Shown here: piece by piece, positions 48,051 to 57,429 of the stretch
Layout: each line of letters begins with the position of its first letter
Position numbering within the stretch: the stretch's first letter is position 1
DNA from: Geosporobacter ferrireducens
Lineage (GTDB): Bacteria > Bacillota > Clostridia > Peptostreptococcales > Thermotaleaceae
DNA: 64,000 nt
Reading direction: 5' to 3'
Assembly: GCF_001750685.1 (NCBI RefSeq)
Contig: NZ_CP017269.1
Span: 3,327,416 to 3,391,415 of the forward strand
Notes under the pieces: model-generated
Seen by the model: the letters and a program-made list of their open reading frames with translations, nothing else
Databases searched by the model: none
Told to the model about the DNA's origin: nothing
Translations under genes and position numbers: made by a program

Positions 48051-48336
48051 TGATGAATAGAATCGGAAGTAACTGTAGCAGCCTTCTAAGAACTTTGGTG
48101 GACTATCTTTTATCAATCTTTCACAACCTTCCTTCTTTGTACAATCTTTTGAATACGGACTTTCTTTTCTTTGGAGATATTATCGGTTTTCTTCTTTTTT
48201 CTAGCTTTACTGGATCTGGCTGCTAGGGAATTACCGGATACTATTCTAAGAAGGATGTCCTTCTTATTTTATTAATACCACAGAAAAGGATCATTAAACA
48301 CGATCTTAAAAAAGTTTTTTGTTTGCAGGGTAAATA
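48051..48336. other. Gene-free stretch before the pot promoter
   Basis: A pyrimidine-rich region with no supported gene. It contains the exact palindrome AAGAAGGA TG TCCTTCTT (48249-48266). A minus-strand open stretch of about 50 Lys/Arg-rich codons ends in TGA at 48118-48120 but has no start codon, so it may be a remnant or an effect of composition. Confidence 0.45.
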
Positions 48337-48365
48337 TTGACAAAAACGCACAAAAAAAATATAAT
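48337..48365 (+). promoter_or_regulatory. Consensus sigma-A promoter of the pot operon
   Basis: TTGACA (48337-48342), a 17-bp spacer and TATAAT (48360-48365): both hexamers match consensus exactly. The start is expected near 48372. Confidence 0.92.
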
Positions 48366-48372
48366 TAATTGA

Positions 48373-48411
48373 ATTTAGTTTTAGTAAACTTTAAGTTTAC
48401 TAAAACTAAAT
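48373..48411. promoter_or_regulatory. Perfect palindrome at the pot transcription start (operator)
   Basis: 18-bp arms (48373-48390 and 48394-48411, beginning ATTTAGTTTTAGTAAACT) around a 3-bp centre. It starts at about +1 of a perfect promoter, so a repressor bound here should block initiation or elongation. It lacks a T run and has A/T-rich arms, so a terminator is less likely. Confidence 0.7.
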
Positions 48412-48487
48412 AATTTTGTATGCTTCTTTGCATAAAAAACAAGGGAATGGGTAGCTAGTCTATAGGAACATCAGGAGGAGGGATAGA

Positions 48488-49531
48488 ATGGAGGCATATA
48501 TTATTGAATTAAAGGATGTGTCTAAGAAATTTGCAGAGAAAGATGCTTTAAGAAATATCAGCCTTAGCATTAAGCCGAAGGAATTTGTAACGCTGCTGGG
48601 CCCCAGCGGCTGCGGCAAAACGACAACGCTGAGAATTATCGGAGGATTCGAGCAGCCTACAAACGGAGAACTTTATTTTGAAGGCCGGAGAATCAATGAT
48701 TTTCCACCTTATCAACGGCAGTTGAATACAGTATTTCAAAAGTATGCATTATTTCCCCATTTAAACGTATACGACAATATTGCCTTTGGGCTGAATATAA
48801 AAAAAGTAGCACAAAAGGAAATCGAAAAGAAGGTTGCCTATATGCTGCAGTTAGTTAATCTGGAAGGATTCGAAAAACGTAAGATACATTCCCTAAGCGG
48901 AGGGCAGCAGCAGCGTATTGCCATCGCAAGAGCTTTAATCTGTGAGCCAAAGGTTCTCCTGCTGGATGAGCCGTTGGGTGCATTAGACTTGAAACTGAGA
49001 AAAGAGATGCAATTGGAATTGAAAAAAATGCAGCAGCAGTTGGGAATTACCTTCATTTATGTAACCCATGATCAAGAAGAGGCGCTTACGATGTCCGATC
49101 GGGTTGTGGTTATGAGTGATGGAGAGATTCAGCAAATCGGGACCCCAGAGGATATTTATAATGAACCGGTGAATCAGTTTGTAGCAGATTTTATTGGAGA
49201 AGGAAATATACTCAATGGCGTTATGCTGGAGGATTATCGTGTAAAGTTTGAAGAACAGGTTTTTCCTTGCATAGATAAGGGATTTGGAAAGAATGAATCA
49301 GTTGAAGTATTGGTAAGACCGGAAGATATTCAGGTGGTAGCACCGGAGACCGGGATGCTTCAGGGGAGAGTAGAGTCTGTCGTCTTCAAAGGTGTTCATT
49401 ATGAGATTATGGTCAGAGATGAAAGTGGTGTAGGTTGGATGATCCACAGCATTCATATGGCAAAAAAGGGAGATACGGTAGGTTTAAGCATTTTGCCTGA
49501 TGCCATCCATATCATGAAGAAGGCGGTGTAG
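48488..49531 (+). CDS. potA: Spermidine/putrescine ABC transporter ATPase
   Basis: The ATP-hydrolysing subunit of a polyamine importer. At 347 aa it shows Walker [17 protein letters not shown], signature [15 protein letters not shown], Walker [12 protein letters not shown], and a C-terminal TOBE domain (about 240-345). The ATG has an AGGAGG site. The gene order A-B-C-D is the classical potABCD arrangement. Confidence 0.95.
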   Translation: MEAYIIELKDVSKKFAEKDALRNISLSIKPKEFVTLLGPSGCGKTTTLRIIGGFEQPTNGELYFEGRRINDFPPYQRQLNTVFQKYALFPHLNVYDNIAFGLNIKKVAQKEIEKKVAYMLQLVNLEGFEKRKIHSLSGGQQQRIAIARALICEPKVLLLDEPLGALDLKLRKEMQLELKKMQQQLGITFIYVTHDQEEALTMSDRVVVMSDGEIQQIGTPEDIYNEPVNQFVADFIGEGNILNGVMLEDYRVKFEEQVFPCIDKGFGKNESVEVLVRPEDIQVVAPETGMLQGRVESVVFKGVHYEIMVRDESGVGWMIHSIHMAKKGDTVGLSILPDAIHIMKKAV

Positions 49532-49533
49532 CC

Positions 49534-50367
49534 ATGCGGAAACAGTGGTTGGCTATTCCTTATGCCTTATGGGCCTTGATTTTTAGTATCATACCGATTT
49601 TGCTTATTGCCATATACAGCTTTTGCGGCCGGTCTCCTTATGGAAACATCATCTATGTCTTTACTTGGGACAATTATAACCGGTTTTTAGAACCGATTTA
49701 TTTAAATGTGCTCTGGCGATCTGTGGTGTTAGCCGTACAGAGCACAGTCATTTGCTTTCTTATAGGCTATCCTATGGCGCTGATTATTGCACGCAGTCAT
49801 GTAAAAAAAAGAAGTTTAATGATTCTACTGTTTATACTGCCTTTATGGACGAACTTTCTATTAAGAACCTATGCTTGGATGGTACTGCTTCGAGATCAGG
49901 GTGTGATCAATCATTTGCTGATCTCTCTCGGGATTATACAGGAGCCTTTAAAGCTGCTGTATACCAATGGTGCTGTACTGCTTGGAATGGTATACAACTT
50001 TTTGCCCTTTATGGTGCTGCCGATTTATGCAGTACTTTCTAAGCTGGATCATAGTTTGATTGAAGCAGCAGAGGATCTGGGAGCTACTTCCTTAAAGGTT
50101 TTTATGAAGGTAGTTTTTCCTTTAAGCTTACCCGGTGTGGTTTCGGGTACGATAATGGTTTTTATGCCTGCAGTGAGTACTTTTATTATTTCTGATTTGC
50201 TTGGAGGCGGTCAGACGATCCTGTTAGGGAATTTGATCCAAAACCAGTTCCTGGTAGCTAGAAACTGGCAGTTTGGTTCTTCCATTTCCATTATTATGAT
50301 TTCCATGATATTGATTTGTATGGCCATCATGGGAAGATACCGGGAAGAGGGGGGAGAGTTGTGGTAA
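49534..50367 (+). CDS. potB: Polyamine ABC transporter permease PotB
   Basis: An inner permease with about six transmembrane helices and the EAA loop EAAEDLGATSLKVFMKVVFPLSLPG for contact with PotA. At 277 aa, it begins 2 nt after the potA stop codon and overlaps potC by 7 nt. Confidence 0.94.
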   Translation: MRKQWLAIPYALWALIFSIIPILLIAIYSFCGRSPYGNIIYVFTWDNYNRFLEPIYLNVLWRSVVLAVQSTVICFLIGYPMALIIARSHVKKRSLMILLFILPLWTNFLLRTYAWMVLLRDQGVINHLLISLGIIQEPLKLLYTNGAVLLGMVYNFLPFMVLPIYAVLSKLDHSLIEAAEDLGATSLKVFMKVVFPLSLPGVVSGTIMVFMPAVSTFIISDLLGGGQTILLGNLIQNQFLVARNWQFGSSISIIMISMILICMAIMGRYREEGGELW

Positions 50368-51134
50368 AAAAAGCATTCAAATATATATATGTGACACTGC
50401 TCTACCTGTTCCTGTATCTGCCTATTTTTCTGTTGATTATATATTCCTTTAATGATTCTAAATATCGGGGCAATTGGAGCGGCTTTACTTTTCGCTGGTA
50501 TCAAGAGCTGTTTAGAGACCGGACCATTGTTGCTGCACTCTATAATACGTTTACCATCGCCCTGTTGGCTTCTTTGATTGCCACCATTATTGGTACGGTT
50601 AGTGCTATTGCGATTCACAATATGTCTCCAAGAAGTAAAGTATTCTTTATGAATATTACTTATTTGCCTGTGCTAAATCCAGATATTGTAATCGGGATAT
50701 CTCTTCTGGCCCTATTTGTTTGGATGCAGCTAAAACTTGGATTTGTCACATTGCTTCTGGCACACATTACCTTTAATATTCCTTATGTCATCCTAGCGGT
50801 TTTGCCCAAGCTAAAGCAGTTAAACCCGCATCTGGAGGAAGCTGCCTTAGATTTAGGCGCCACACCTATGCAAGCATTTTTGAAGGTAATCCTGCCGGAA
50901 ATTATGCCTGGAGTAATTACGGGAGCTTTGCTGGCCTTTACCTTATCTCTGGATGATTTTATGGTTAGCTTTTTTACTACAGGTTCTGGGGTAAATACTT
51001 TATCCATTAAAATATATTCTATGACCAAACTAGGCGTAAGTCCCAAAATAAATGCACTTTCTGCGCTGCTTTTTGTAGGTGTTATCAGTATGCTGGGCAT
51101 ACTGCAGGCAAGAATTCGAAAAATTTATGATTAG
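50361..51134 (+). CDS. potC: Polyamine ABC transporter permease PotC
   Basis: The second permease, six helices, with the EAA loop EAALDLGATPMQAFLKVILPEIMPG. It starts at GTG 50361, preceded by GGGGGGAGAG and overlapping potB; the longer frame to 50316 is unlikely. About 257 aa, the family length. Confidence 0.93.
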   Translation: MVKKAFKYIYVTLLYLFLYLPIFLLIIYSFNDSKYRGNWSGFTFRWYQELFRDRTIVAALYNTFTIALLASLIATIIGTVSAIAIHNMSPRSKVFFMNITYLPVLNPDIVIGISLLALFVWMQLKLGFVTLLLAHITFNIPYVILAVLPKLKQLNPHLEEAALDLGATPMQAFLKVILPEIMPGVITGALLAFTLSLDDFMVSFFTTGSGVNTLSIKIYSMTKLGVSPKINALSALLFVGVISMLGILQARIRKIYD

Positions 51135-51147
51135 AGAGGTGATCCAT

Positions 51148-52200
51148 ATGAAAAAAATAGTGAATTGGATGGGGATACTCCTGCTGCTACTTGCGTTGAC
51201 AGCCTGTGGATCAGGTAAAACCAATGAGCAAGGGTATTATGACCGATTAAATGTATATAACTGGGGAGACTATGTAGATCCTCAAGTATTGGAGGATTTT
51301 GAGAAAGAATACGGTATAAAAATCAATTATGAAAACTATGCCAACAATGAAGAGATGCTTGCGAAAATACAGGCAGGCGGAACCGATTATGATGTAATCT
51401 TTCCATCGGAATATATGGTAGAGGCTATGATTAATCAGGAGCTGCTGCAAGAGATAGATATGAATAATCTGCCTAATTTTAAGAATATTGGGGAGCAATT
51501 TAAGAATCTTCCTTATGATCCGGAAAATAAGTATTCGATTCCTTATTTTTGGGGAACTATGGGTATCATCTACAATACCCAACTGGTAGAGGAAGAGATT
51601 GACAGCTGGGAAGCTTTGTGGAATCCTAAATACCGCCGAAATATTATTATGATTGACAGTGCAAGGGATACTATTGGGATTACTTTGAAAAAACTGGGAT
51701 ATTCGCTCAACACAAGAAATATTGAAGAGCTGGAACAAGCGAAAGACGAATTGGTGCGTCAGAAGGAATTGGTAAAGGCTTATGAAGTGGATGCCTATAA
51801 AGATATGATGATTGCGGGAGAAGCTGCTATGGCGTTGGCCTGGTCTGGAGATGCTATGCTGCTCATTGAAGAAAATCCAGATTTAGACTATGTGATCCCT
51901 AACGAAGGAACCAATCTATGGTTTGATGCCATGGCTGTACCGATAACCAGCAAGCATAAAAGAGAAGCAGAGTTATTTATTGATTATATGATGCGTCCTG
52001 ACGTTGCGGCCAAGTGTGCTGCCTATGTAATGTATGCTACACCCAATGTAGAAGCAATGAAGCTGTTGCCTGAAGAAATTACAGAAGATGAGCTGGCTTA
52101 TCCAAAAGGCAACATTTTTGAGAAGGGTGAGGTTTTTATAGATTTAGGAGAATTTACAACCGAGTATGACCGGGTTTGGACAGAGATCAAAGCTTATTAA
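51148..52200 (+). CDS. potD: Polyamine-binding lipoprotein PotD
   Basis: The extracytoplasmic substrate-binding lipoprotein. It starts at ATG 51148 after GAGAGGTGAT. The signal peptide ends in LLALTAC, with a lipobox Cys. The mature protein contains LNVYNWGDYVDPQVLEDFEKEYG, GTDYDVIFPSEYMV and IPYFWGTMGIIYNT, typical of spermidine/putrescine-binding proteins. At 350 aa it is the last gene of the operon. Confidence 0.95.
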   Translation: MKKIVNWMGILLLLLALTACGSGKTNEQGYYDRLNVYNWGDYVDPQVLEDFEKEYGIKINYENYANNEEMLAKIQAGGTDYDVIFPSEYMVEAMINQELLQEIDMNNLPNFKNIGEQFKNLPYDPENKYSIPYFWGTMGIIYNTQLVEEEIDSWEALWNPKYRRNIIMIDSARDTIGITLKKLGYSLNTRNIEELEQAKDELVRQKELVKAYEVDAYKDMMIAGEAAMALAWSGDAMLLIEENPDLDYVIPNEGTNLWFDAMAVPITSKHKREAELFIDYMMRPDVAAKCAAYVMYATPNVEAMKLLPEEITEDELAYPKGNIFEKGEVFIDLGEFTTEYDRVWTEIKAY

Positions 52201-52236
52201 GAATGAGAGGCGGATAACCGTCTCTTATTCTTTTGG
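52199..52236 (+). terminator. Terminator of the pot operon
   Basis: GAATGAGAGGCGG pairs with CCGTCTCTTATTC (G-U pairs included) around ATAA, followed by a T run. Confidence 0.87.
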
Positions 52237-52611
52237 TACCTTGACGAAGATATATACATAAGATAAAATGAAATTGTTAGAATATTAATGTAGAATATAC
52301 ACTGAAGGGAGTGCTGGAATATGCGAAAAGTAGAGAATGTGATTGAGGTGAATGATGTATAACTGAATCGTGCCGAAAAAATGAAACAGCGAACCTGTTG
52401 CAACAGGCGTTTTTGCTTTGTTCTTTTTTTCGGAAAACTTGCAAAAAGCTGATGTCATGTCCATAAGGAATCCTTTTAAGGTAGATACAATGGTGCACGA
52501 TTTGCTTATCGTGTTTTTTTATTACCTTTTTTCCTTTAGCCAAATTCCGTGGATTTATGAAGATCTGTGGAATTTTTTCAGTTTTTTGCCTAAAATAAGA
52601 GGAGGAAAAGC
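52237..52611 (+). promoter_or_regulatory. Structured leader upstream of rsgA
   Basis: This 375-nt region contains a 13-codon ORF at 52321-52362 (MRKVENVIEVNDV, with an AAGGGAG site). A long hairpin follows (52374-52437, CCGAAAAAA to TTTTTTCGG, with CCTGTTGCAACAGG at its tip). A second hairpin CACGAT/ATCGTG at about 52497-52514 has seven T residues after it, so it looks like a terminator. This layout suits attenuation of rsgA, but no known riboswitch class is recognised. Confidence 0.45.
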
Positions 52612-53676
52612 ATGAATTTAAAAGCATTAGGTTGGAATTCCGATTACGAAACATATTTTCAAAATCATTATGGTCAAGGATATATTCCAGGCAGAGTTGC
52701 CGTTGAGCATAAGCGGATTTATAGGGTGTTTACGGAGCAAGGAGAGGTTTTGGCAGAATTAAAAGGAAAAATGAGATACCATGCTGCAGGCAGGGAAGAC
52801 TTTCCTGCTGTAGGAGATTGGGTGGCACTTTCCCTGAGAGAAGAAAATAGAGGAATCATCCATAGCATTCTGCCAAGAAAAAGCAAATTTTCCAGGAAAG
52901 TAGCCGGGAATACTACAGAAGAGCAATTGGTAGCAGTCAATGTAGATACGGTACTCATTCTCAATGCCCTCAATGGAGATTTTAATATCCGCAGATTAGA
53001 ACGGTATTTAACCATGACATGGGAAAGCGGAGCGGCGCCTGTGATTGTATTGAGCAAAGCAGACTTATGTCAGGATATTGAAGAAAAGCAGTTGCAGGTA
53101 GAAGCAATAGCCTGTGGGATACCGGTTCATGTAATCAGCTCTATTAAGGGAGAGGGAATGCAGACAATTAAGCAATATATAGGAGAGGGAAAAACCATAG
53201 CCCTCTTAGGTTCTTCCGGTGTAGGAAAATCCACATTGGTAAACACTTTGATTGGTATAGAAGCGGCAAAAACCCAGGCAATAAGGGCAGGAGATGACAG
53301 AGGAAAGCATACAACTACCTATCGGGAACTGCATGTATTACCTGGTGGAGGTGTGATTATTGATACGCCTGGAATGAGGGAGCTGCAGCTGTGGGGCAGC
53401 GAAGAAGGAATACAAGAGGCTTTTGAAGATATAGAGGAGATTGCCGGAAATTGCCGTTTTAAAGACTGCAGCCATGAGAAGGAGCCAGGCTGTGCCATAC
53501 AGGAGGCGCTGTCAGAGGGTGCGTTGGATGAAAGTAGATGGCTGAGCTATAAAAAGCTGCAGAAGGAGATTCTTTTTCTCCAAGGAAAACAGGAACTGCA
53601 AGTAAGATTGGCGGCAAAGAAAAGCCATAAAGCTCAAAATAAGAATTTGAGAGAAATTTACAAGCATAAGTATTAG
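52612..53676 (+). CDS. rsgA: Ribosome small-subunit-dependent GTPase A
   Basis: A circularly permuted GTPase that aids late 30S maturation. At 354 aa, an N-terminal OB-like domain (about residues 25-105) is followed by G4 VLSKADL, G1 LGSSGVGKSTLVNTLIG (near 199), G3 DTPGMREL and a C-terminal zinc knuckle CRFKDCSHEKEPGC. Slightly longer than the roughly 295-aa B. subtilis protein, so it may be the longer paralogue found in some Firmicutes. The ATG follows AGAGGAGG. Confidence 0.95.
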   Translation: MNLKALGWNSDYETYFQNHYGQGYIPGRVAVEHKRIYRVFTEQGEVLAELKGKMRYHAAGREDFPAVGDWVALSLREENRGIIHSILPRKSKFSRKVAGNTTEEQLVAVNVDTVLILNALNGDFNIRRLERYLTMTWESGAAPVIVLSKADLCQDIEEKQLQVEAIACGIPVHVISSIKGEGMQTIKQYIGEGKTIALLGSSGVGKSTLVNTLIGIEAAKTQAIRAGDDRGKHTTTYRELHVLPGGGVIIDTPGMRELQLWGSEEGIQEAFEDIEEIAGNCRFKDCSHEKEPGCAIQEALSEGALDESRWLSYKKLQKEILFLQGKQELQVRLAAKKSHKAQNKNLREIYKHKY

Positions 53677-53728
53677 AAATTGGTGATCGGCCGGGTTATC
53701 GCTTGATTAAAACATGTATTTGGAGTAG

Positions 53729-53763
53729 GGGCAGGCCTTGTGTCTGCCCGCTTCAATTTTTAA
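53729..53763 (+). terminator. Possible terminator after rsgA
   Basis: GGGCAG and CTGCCC pair around a 9-nt loop, followed after a short gap by TTTTT. Moderate quality. Confidence 0.5.
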
Positions 53764-53905
53764 ATTACACCTCTATAGAAAAAGACACAGGAACAGTGGT
53801 GATGCTATGTTTTTTTTTCTGTTTTTTCGATCGTATAAACAAAGGGTTATTCACAGATTCTAATAGGGAAATTGTTGAGATTTATAAAAGGAGGAATAGA
53901 ACCGC

Positions 53906-54619
53906 ATGAATGCCTATTTAATTATCTTTGGCAGGATTATAAGCATTATGCTTTTGACCTTATTTATTACGCTCTTTATTATGGGAAAAAGACCCATTGG
54001 AGAGCTGCCCGTGTTTGATTTTATTACAATCATCGTGATCGGTGCCATTGTAGGGGCAGATATTGCAGATCCTGAAATAAAGCATCTGCCTACAGCTTTT
54101 GCGGTAGTGGTGCTGGCACTATTTCAAAGACTGATTAGTTATACGATCGTACAAAACAAGAAAGTCAGACAGATGATTACCTTTGAGCCTACCGTTATTG
54201 TGCAGGAGGGAAAAATCTTATTTAAGAGTCTGCAGAAGATTCACTATACGGTGGATGAGGTACTGATGCTGCTTCGGGAAAAGGATATTTTTGATATCAG
54301 TAAAGTAGCTTTTGCTATTGTGGAGTCCAATGGGAATTTATCCGTTCTCAAAAAAGCCGATGAAGAAAATCCTACTAAAAAGGATATGCAGATTCCCGTC
54401 GTAGAAGGAGGTCTTCCTTTAACAGTAGTTTTGGATGGAGCCTTTATGCAGGAAAATATCCGACAACTGCATACTAGTGAAGATCAAATATGGCAGAAGT
54501 TGAAAGAAAAAGGATATAGCAGTCTGAAAGATATTTTCCATGCATCTATGGATCAAAAGGGAGAAATTAGTATATCTCCGTATGAATACAAGGGGATAAT
54601 CATGGAAATCGATCGTTAG
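53906..54619 (+). CDS. DUF421 (YetF/YrbG-like) membrane protein
   Basis: At 237 aa, with three N-terminal transmembrane segments (about residues 5-25, 35-55 and 60-80) and a soluble C-terminal domain (about 85-225, TFEPTVIVQEGKILFKSLQK, DISKVAFAIVESNGNLSVLKK). This is the DUF421/YetF arrangement common in spore-formers. The function is unknown. The ATG has an AAAGGAGG site. Confidence 0.88.
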   Translation: MNAYLIIFGRIISIMLLTLFITLFIMGKRPIGELPVFDFITIIVIGAIVGADIADPEIKHLPTAFAVVVLALFQRLISYTIVQNKKVRQMITFEPTVIVQEGKILFKSLQKIHYTVDEVLMLLREKDIFDISKVAFAIVESNGNLSVLKKADEENPTKKDMQIPVVEGGLPLTVVLDGAFMQENIRQLHTSEDQIWQKLKEKGYSSLKDIFHASMDQKGEISISPYEYKGIIMEIDR

Positions 54620-54715
54620 CAAAGATATCCGGGCTTGAAGTATTTGAAATCTATTATGTTCTCTACTATAATGGGGGGAAAGCAAAACACAATAAATAAT
54701 GGGGAGTGTGATTTG

Positions 54716-55252
54716 GTGTATTTAGAGGAAATTAGAAGATTACCCAAAAAAGTTGTAGAGAATCTCGATGGTGACATCGGCAATCTTAAGGTGTATTTAG
54801 TCCAGGATTTTAATTTAAGCCTATTAAAGCGTATGGTTGATTTTGGATTAAATATATTTGGAGATTTAGGCATGGACGAATGGGGATTGGTTCCCCAGAT
54901 ACGTCATGGTAATGTATTTGTTTTGAAGGAAGAAGATAAAAACCGAATCATTGGGTTAGCGATTCTGATGAGAGATTGGGAAGATACCGGGAAATGTTAT
55001 TTGTTTGATTATGCCATTGCAGAAGAGCTGCAAGGGCAAGGATTAGGATATCACTTTCTTACGGCTATTGCAAAGAATCTGAAGGAGCAGGGATTTCTGC
55101 AGATGAGTTTGACCGTAGATATAGAAAACAAGCCGGCTATCCGTCTCTATAAGGATAAAATCGGTTTTGAGATAAAAGAAATGAGTGAAAATGAATATGG
55201 AGAAGGGCATCACCGGTATATTATGGAATGGGAATTAGACCAGGTGTCCTAA
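54716..55252 (+). CDS. GNAT family N-acetyltransferase
   Basis: At 178 aa from GTG 54716, after GGGGAG; the frame opens further upstream at 54635 without a site. The acetyl-CoA loop is seen in FDYAIAEELQGQGLGYHFLTAI, and the C-terminal part reads NKPAIRLYKDKIGFEIKE. The substrate is unknown. It is followed by a bidirectional terminator. Confidence 0.87.
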   Translation: MYLEEIRRLPKKVVENLDGDIGNLKVYLVQDFNLSLLKRMVDFGLNIFGDLGMDEWGLVPQIRHGNVFVLKEEDKNRIIGLAILMRDWEDTGKCYLFDYAIAEELQGQGLGYHFLTAIAKNLKEQGFLQMSLTVDIENKPAIRLYKDKIGFEIKEMSENEYGEGHHRYIMEWELDQVS

Positions 55253-55260
55253 TAAAACAA

Positions 55261-55292
55261 AAATAAAGCAAGCTGTGGCTTGCTTTATTTTT
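55261..55292. terminator. Bidirectional terminator
   Basis: The perfect 13-bp stem AAATAAAGCAAGC/GCTTGCTTTATTT with a TGTG loop lies between convergent genes. Confidence 0.93.
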
Positions 55293-55836
55293 TGGGATAT
55301 ACATTCTGTATGACAGCATAACCCCTAAAAATCTTTATTTCTGCCAGCAGTTCTCCTTTTCTGGAGGCATCCTCCAGATCCGTACCCGTATTCTCCGGTA
55401 CGAAATATTTATCTAATTGATAGTCAACCCGTATGGTGGGGTTGCCTTCTATGATGCGGTCATAGAGGTAAACGGATTTCATGTATATGCCATCTTTGGG
55501 CTTATTGAAGGAAGCGGTTTGGATTTCAAAGATTCCTGAAGCATTGGGGGCCAGAGATACATAGATGGCTTTATTGCGAAACTTAGGATAGGATTCGCCT
55601 CGTGTTAACGCAGTTTGTTCTGTCGGGGAAAACTTATCCAACGGTATATCTTCAATGGGATAACTTAGTACCACATAATCTCCCCGGAATAAGTCTCTGG
55701 GGTCGAAGGGGCGTGTTTGCAGCAGGATGGTTTCACCCATAAAGGTAGTCATTACAGGAAGGATTACCATAGATAGAAGAATGATTAAGGGGATGCCTGC
55801 GGCAATCAGGAAACGGGATTGTGTATTAATTTTCAT
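55285..55836 (-). CDS. GDYXXLXY-domain protein
   Basis: At 183 aa from ATG 55836, with GGAGGGAT upstream. An N-terminal transmembrane segment (about residues 10-30) precedes the signature RGDYVVLSYPIEDIP and a later RVDYQLDKYFVPENTG. This family is usually encoded next to DUF2157 proteins, as here (11-nt overlap). The function is unknown. Confidence 0.88.
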   Translation of the reverse strand: MKINTQSRFLIAAGIPLIILLSMVILPVMTTFMGETILLQTRPFDPRDLFRGDYVVLSYPIEDIPLDKFSPTEQTALTRGESYPKFRNKAIYVSLAPNASGIFEIQTASFNKPKDGIYMKSVYLYDRIIEGNPTIRVDYQLDKYFVPENTGTDLEDASRKGELLAEIKIFRGYAVIQNVYPKK

Positions 55837-56905
55837 GGAAGATCCCTCCTTTCTTCCTGCGGGAACGTTCAAACCAATAACCAAATCCGGTGAGCAGCAG
55901 ACCGCTTAAGATGAAGAACAGGGATTTTGGCATAAAGTCATATAGGGTATCCACATAGTAGCGGAAGATCAAGATGCAGATAAAAACCAAACTGAGCAGG
56001 TCCTGCTTTCGGGTCAGATAAAAGAGAAAAACAGCATAGCTTATGGCAAAAAAGACACTGGCAAAGTCCGCTGTACTATAGGAAAATACGGATTCCCAAG
56101 TACCTGAAATCGTCAGGACCAATCCCAATATCCCGAAGAGCAATCCTCCTTGCAGTTTAAAGACATGTCTGCCGAAGGAGACGGGAACAAAGTACATGGC
56201 CACGCCAATTGCAAAGAAAAATAGAAGGCTATACAGAGAACCAAAATTTGCATACACCGTAAGGCGCAAAATACTGTTTAAAATCAATAGATTGCCAAAG
56301 AAGACTGCAGCCGGATGGTTGTTAAAGTAACGAATGCAGTAATAATAGGCTGGAGCCAGAACAAACAATAAAAGGGGAAGGCTTCCCAATGCAAAAGACC
56401 CGTTTACATAAACCATTAGCAGAATTCCTGCAAATATAAATAACAGTTTATCTTGATAAAGCAGTGCCATTGGAAGTGTTCCAATTGTCCAAAGCAAGAA
56501 TGCCTGAGTAAAATGGCCGCCGTAATGGAAAATTTGCCCCACTAAGAAAATGCCGGCTCCAAATATGAGAATACCAAGATAAGTAAGACTGCGGCTGGTT
56601 TTTGGATACAGATCTGCGATACGAAAGCTGGCGTAGTTTACGCCCGTATACAAAGTAAGAATCAGTACGTATTTGGATATTTTACCCATATAGGCCCAAT
56701 TGCTGGCGATAAAGCTTAGGATTCCTAATCCGATCAGGACAGAACCGACGGTCAGCAGGATGCGGATAAAACTTATTTTTTCTTTTACATCGTAAAGGGC
56801 GACTACGTCATCCATCTGTTCTTTTGTAATCAGCTGTTCATTGGTCCAGTGCTGCAGTTCTTCCTTAAGGAATTGATATTGTTTTGGCTCAATTTTTTTT
56901 CTCAT
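55826..56905 (-). CDS. DUF2157 multi-helix membrane protein
   Basis: At 359 aa, with an N-terminal soluble segment of about 50 residues (LKEELQHWTNEQLITKEQMDDVVALY) followed by some ten hydrophobic helices. It is the first gene of a two-gene operon with the GDYXXLXY gene, which overlaps its end. The ATG has an AGAGAGGGGTG site. No function is known. Confidence 0.87.
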   Translation of the reverse strand: MRKKIEPKQYQFLKEELQHWTNEQLITKEQMDDVVALYDVKEKISFIRILLTVGSVLIGLGILSFIASNWAYMGKISKYVLILTLYTGVNYASFRIADLYPKTSRSLTYLGILIFGAGIFLVGQIFHYGGHFTQAFLLWTIGTLPMALLYQDKLLFIFAGILLMVYVNGSFALGSLPLLLFVLAPAYYYCIRYFNNHPAAVFFGNLLILNSILRLTVYANFGSLYSLLFFFAIGVAMYFVPVSFGRHVFKLQGGLLFGILGLVLTISGTWESVFSYSTADFASVFFAISYAVFLFYLTRKQDLLSLVFICILIFRYYVDTLYDFMPKSLFFILSGLLLTGFGYWFERSRRKKGGIFHEN

Positions 56906-56999
56906 TTTATCACCCCTCTCTGTTATTTATTCTCATTATACCACTTTCCTTCGGTATTGTAACAATTAAAGGTGCTTGCCGGAGGTTCTAAATATTCCA

Positions 57000-57028
57000 T
57001 TGAATTGTATGTGTATTCATAATATAAT
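57000..57028 (+). promoter_or_regulatory. Promoter of eutS
   Basis: TTGAAT, a 17-bp spacer and TATAAT (57023-57028). I saw no ANTAR hairpin pair or terminator between it and eutS. Confidence 0.65.
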
Positions 57029-57073
57029 GAACATAAATAGGATCTTGTAAAAGATCAAAAGGGAGTGGGGAAT

Positions 57074-57421
57074 ATGGCAGAGGAAAAACAAAGGATTATA
57101 CAAGAATATGTACCGGGAAAGCAGATTACGTTGGCACACTTAATTGCAAACCCCGATGCAAGCATTTATAAAAAGCTGGGGCTCACAGAAGAATATCGGG
57201 AAGCCATTGGAATATTAACGATCACACCCAGTGAAGCTGCAATTATTGCTGCAGATGTTGCAAAAAAGGCGGCGGGTGTAGAAATCGGATTTATAGATAG
57301 ATTTAGCGGTTCCTTGATCATCACCGGAAATGTATCCAGTGTAGAATCTGCCCTTAGGGAAGTTATTCAGATGCTCAGCACAGTTTTGGCATTTACTCCT
57401 ACAAAGGTCACCCGATCTTAG
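57074..57421 (+). CDS. eutS: Ethanolamine microcompartment shell protein EutS
   Basis: A BMC-domain shell protein of the ethanolamine metabolosome. From ATG 57074 the protein has 115 aa, the EutS length, and reads [55 protein letters not shown] and [13 protein letters not shown], all as in the family. It is followed 8 nt later by eutP. Confidence 0.95.
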   Translation: MAEEKQRIIQEYVPGKQITLAHLIANPDASIYKKLGLTEEYREAIGILTITPSEAAIIAADVAKKAAGVEIGFIDRFSGSLIITGNVSSVESALREVIQMLSTVLAFTPTKVTRS

Positions 57422-57429
57422 GAGCACTT

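Noticed and set aside
48118-48270. Minus-strand Lys/Arg-rich open stretch ending in a stop codon
   Set aside because: No start codon and a strand bias (polypyrimidine) that alone gives Lys/Glu/Arg codons; kept only as a possible remnant.
52418-52615. 65-codon frame just before rsgA
   Set aside because: It lies across hairpins and the rsgA ribosome site, and has no site of its own.
53703-53909. 68-codon frame between rsgA and the DUF421 gene
   Set aside because: It runs through a terminator-like hairpin and has no ribosome site; the translation shows nothing protein-like.
57029-57073. A third ANTAR hairpin pair before eutS (GATCTT-GTAA-AAGATC)
   Set aside because: The loop is 4 nt (or TGTAAA as a hexaloop), lacks A1/G4, and no terminator follows.
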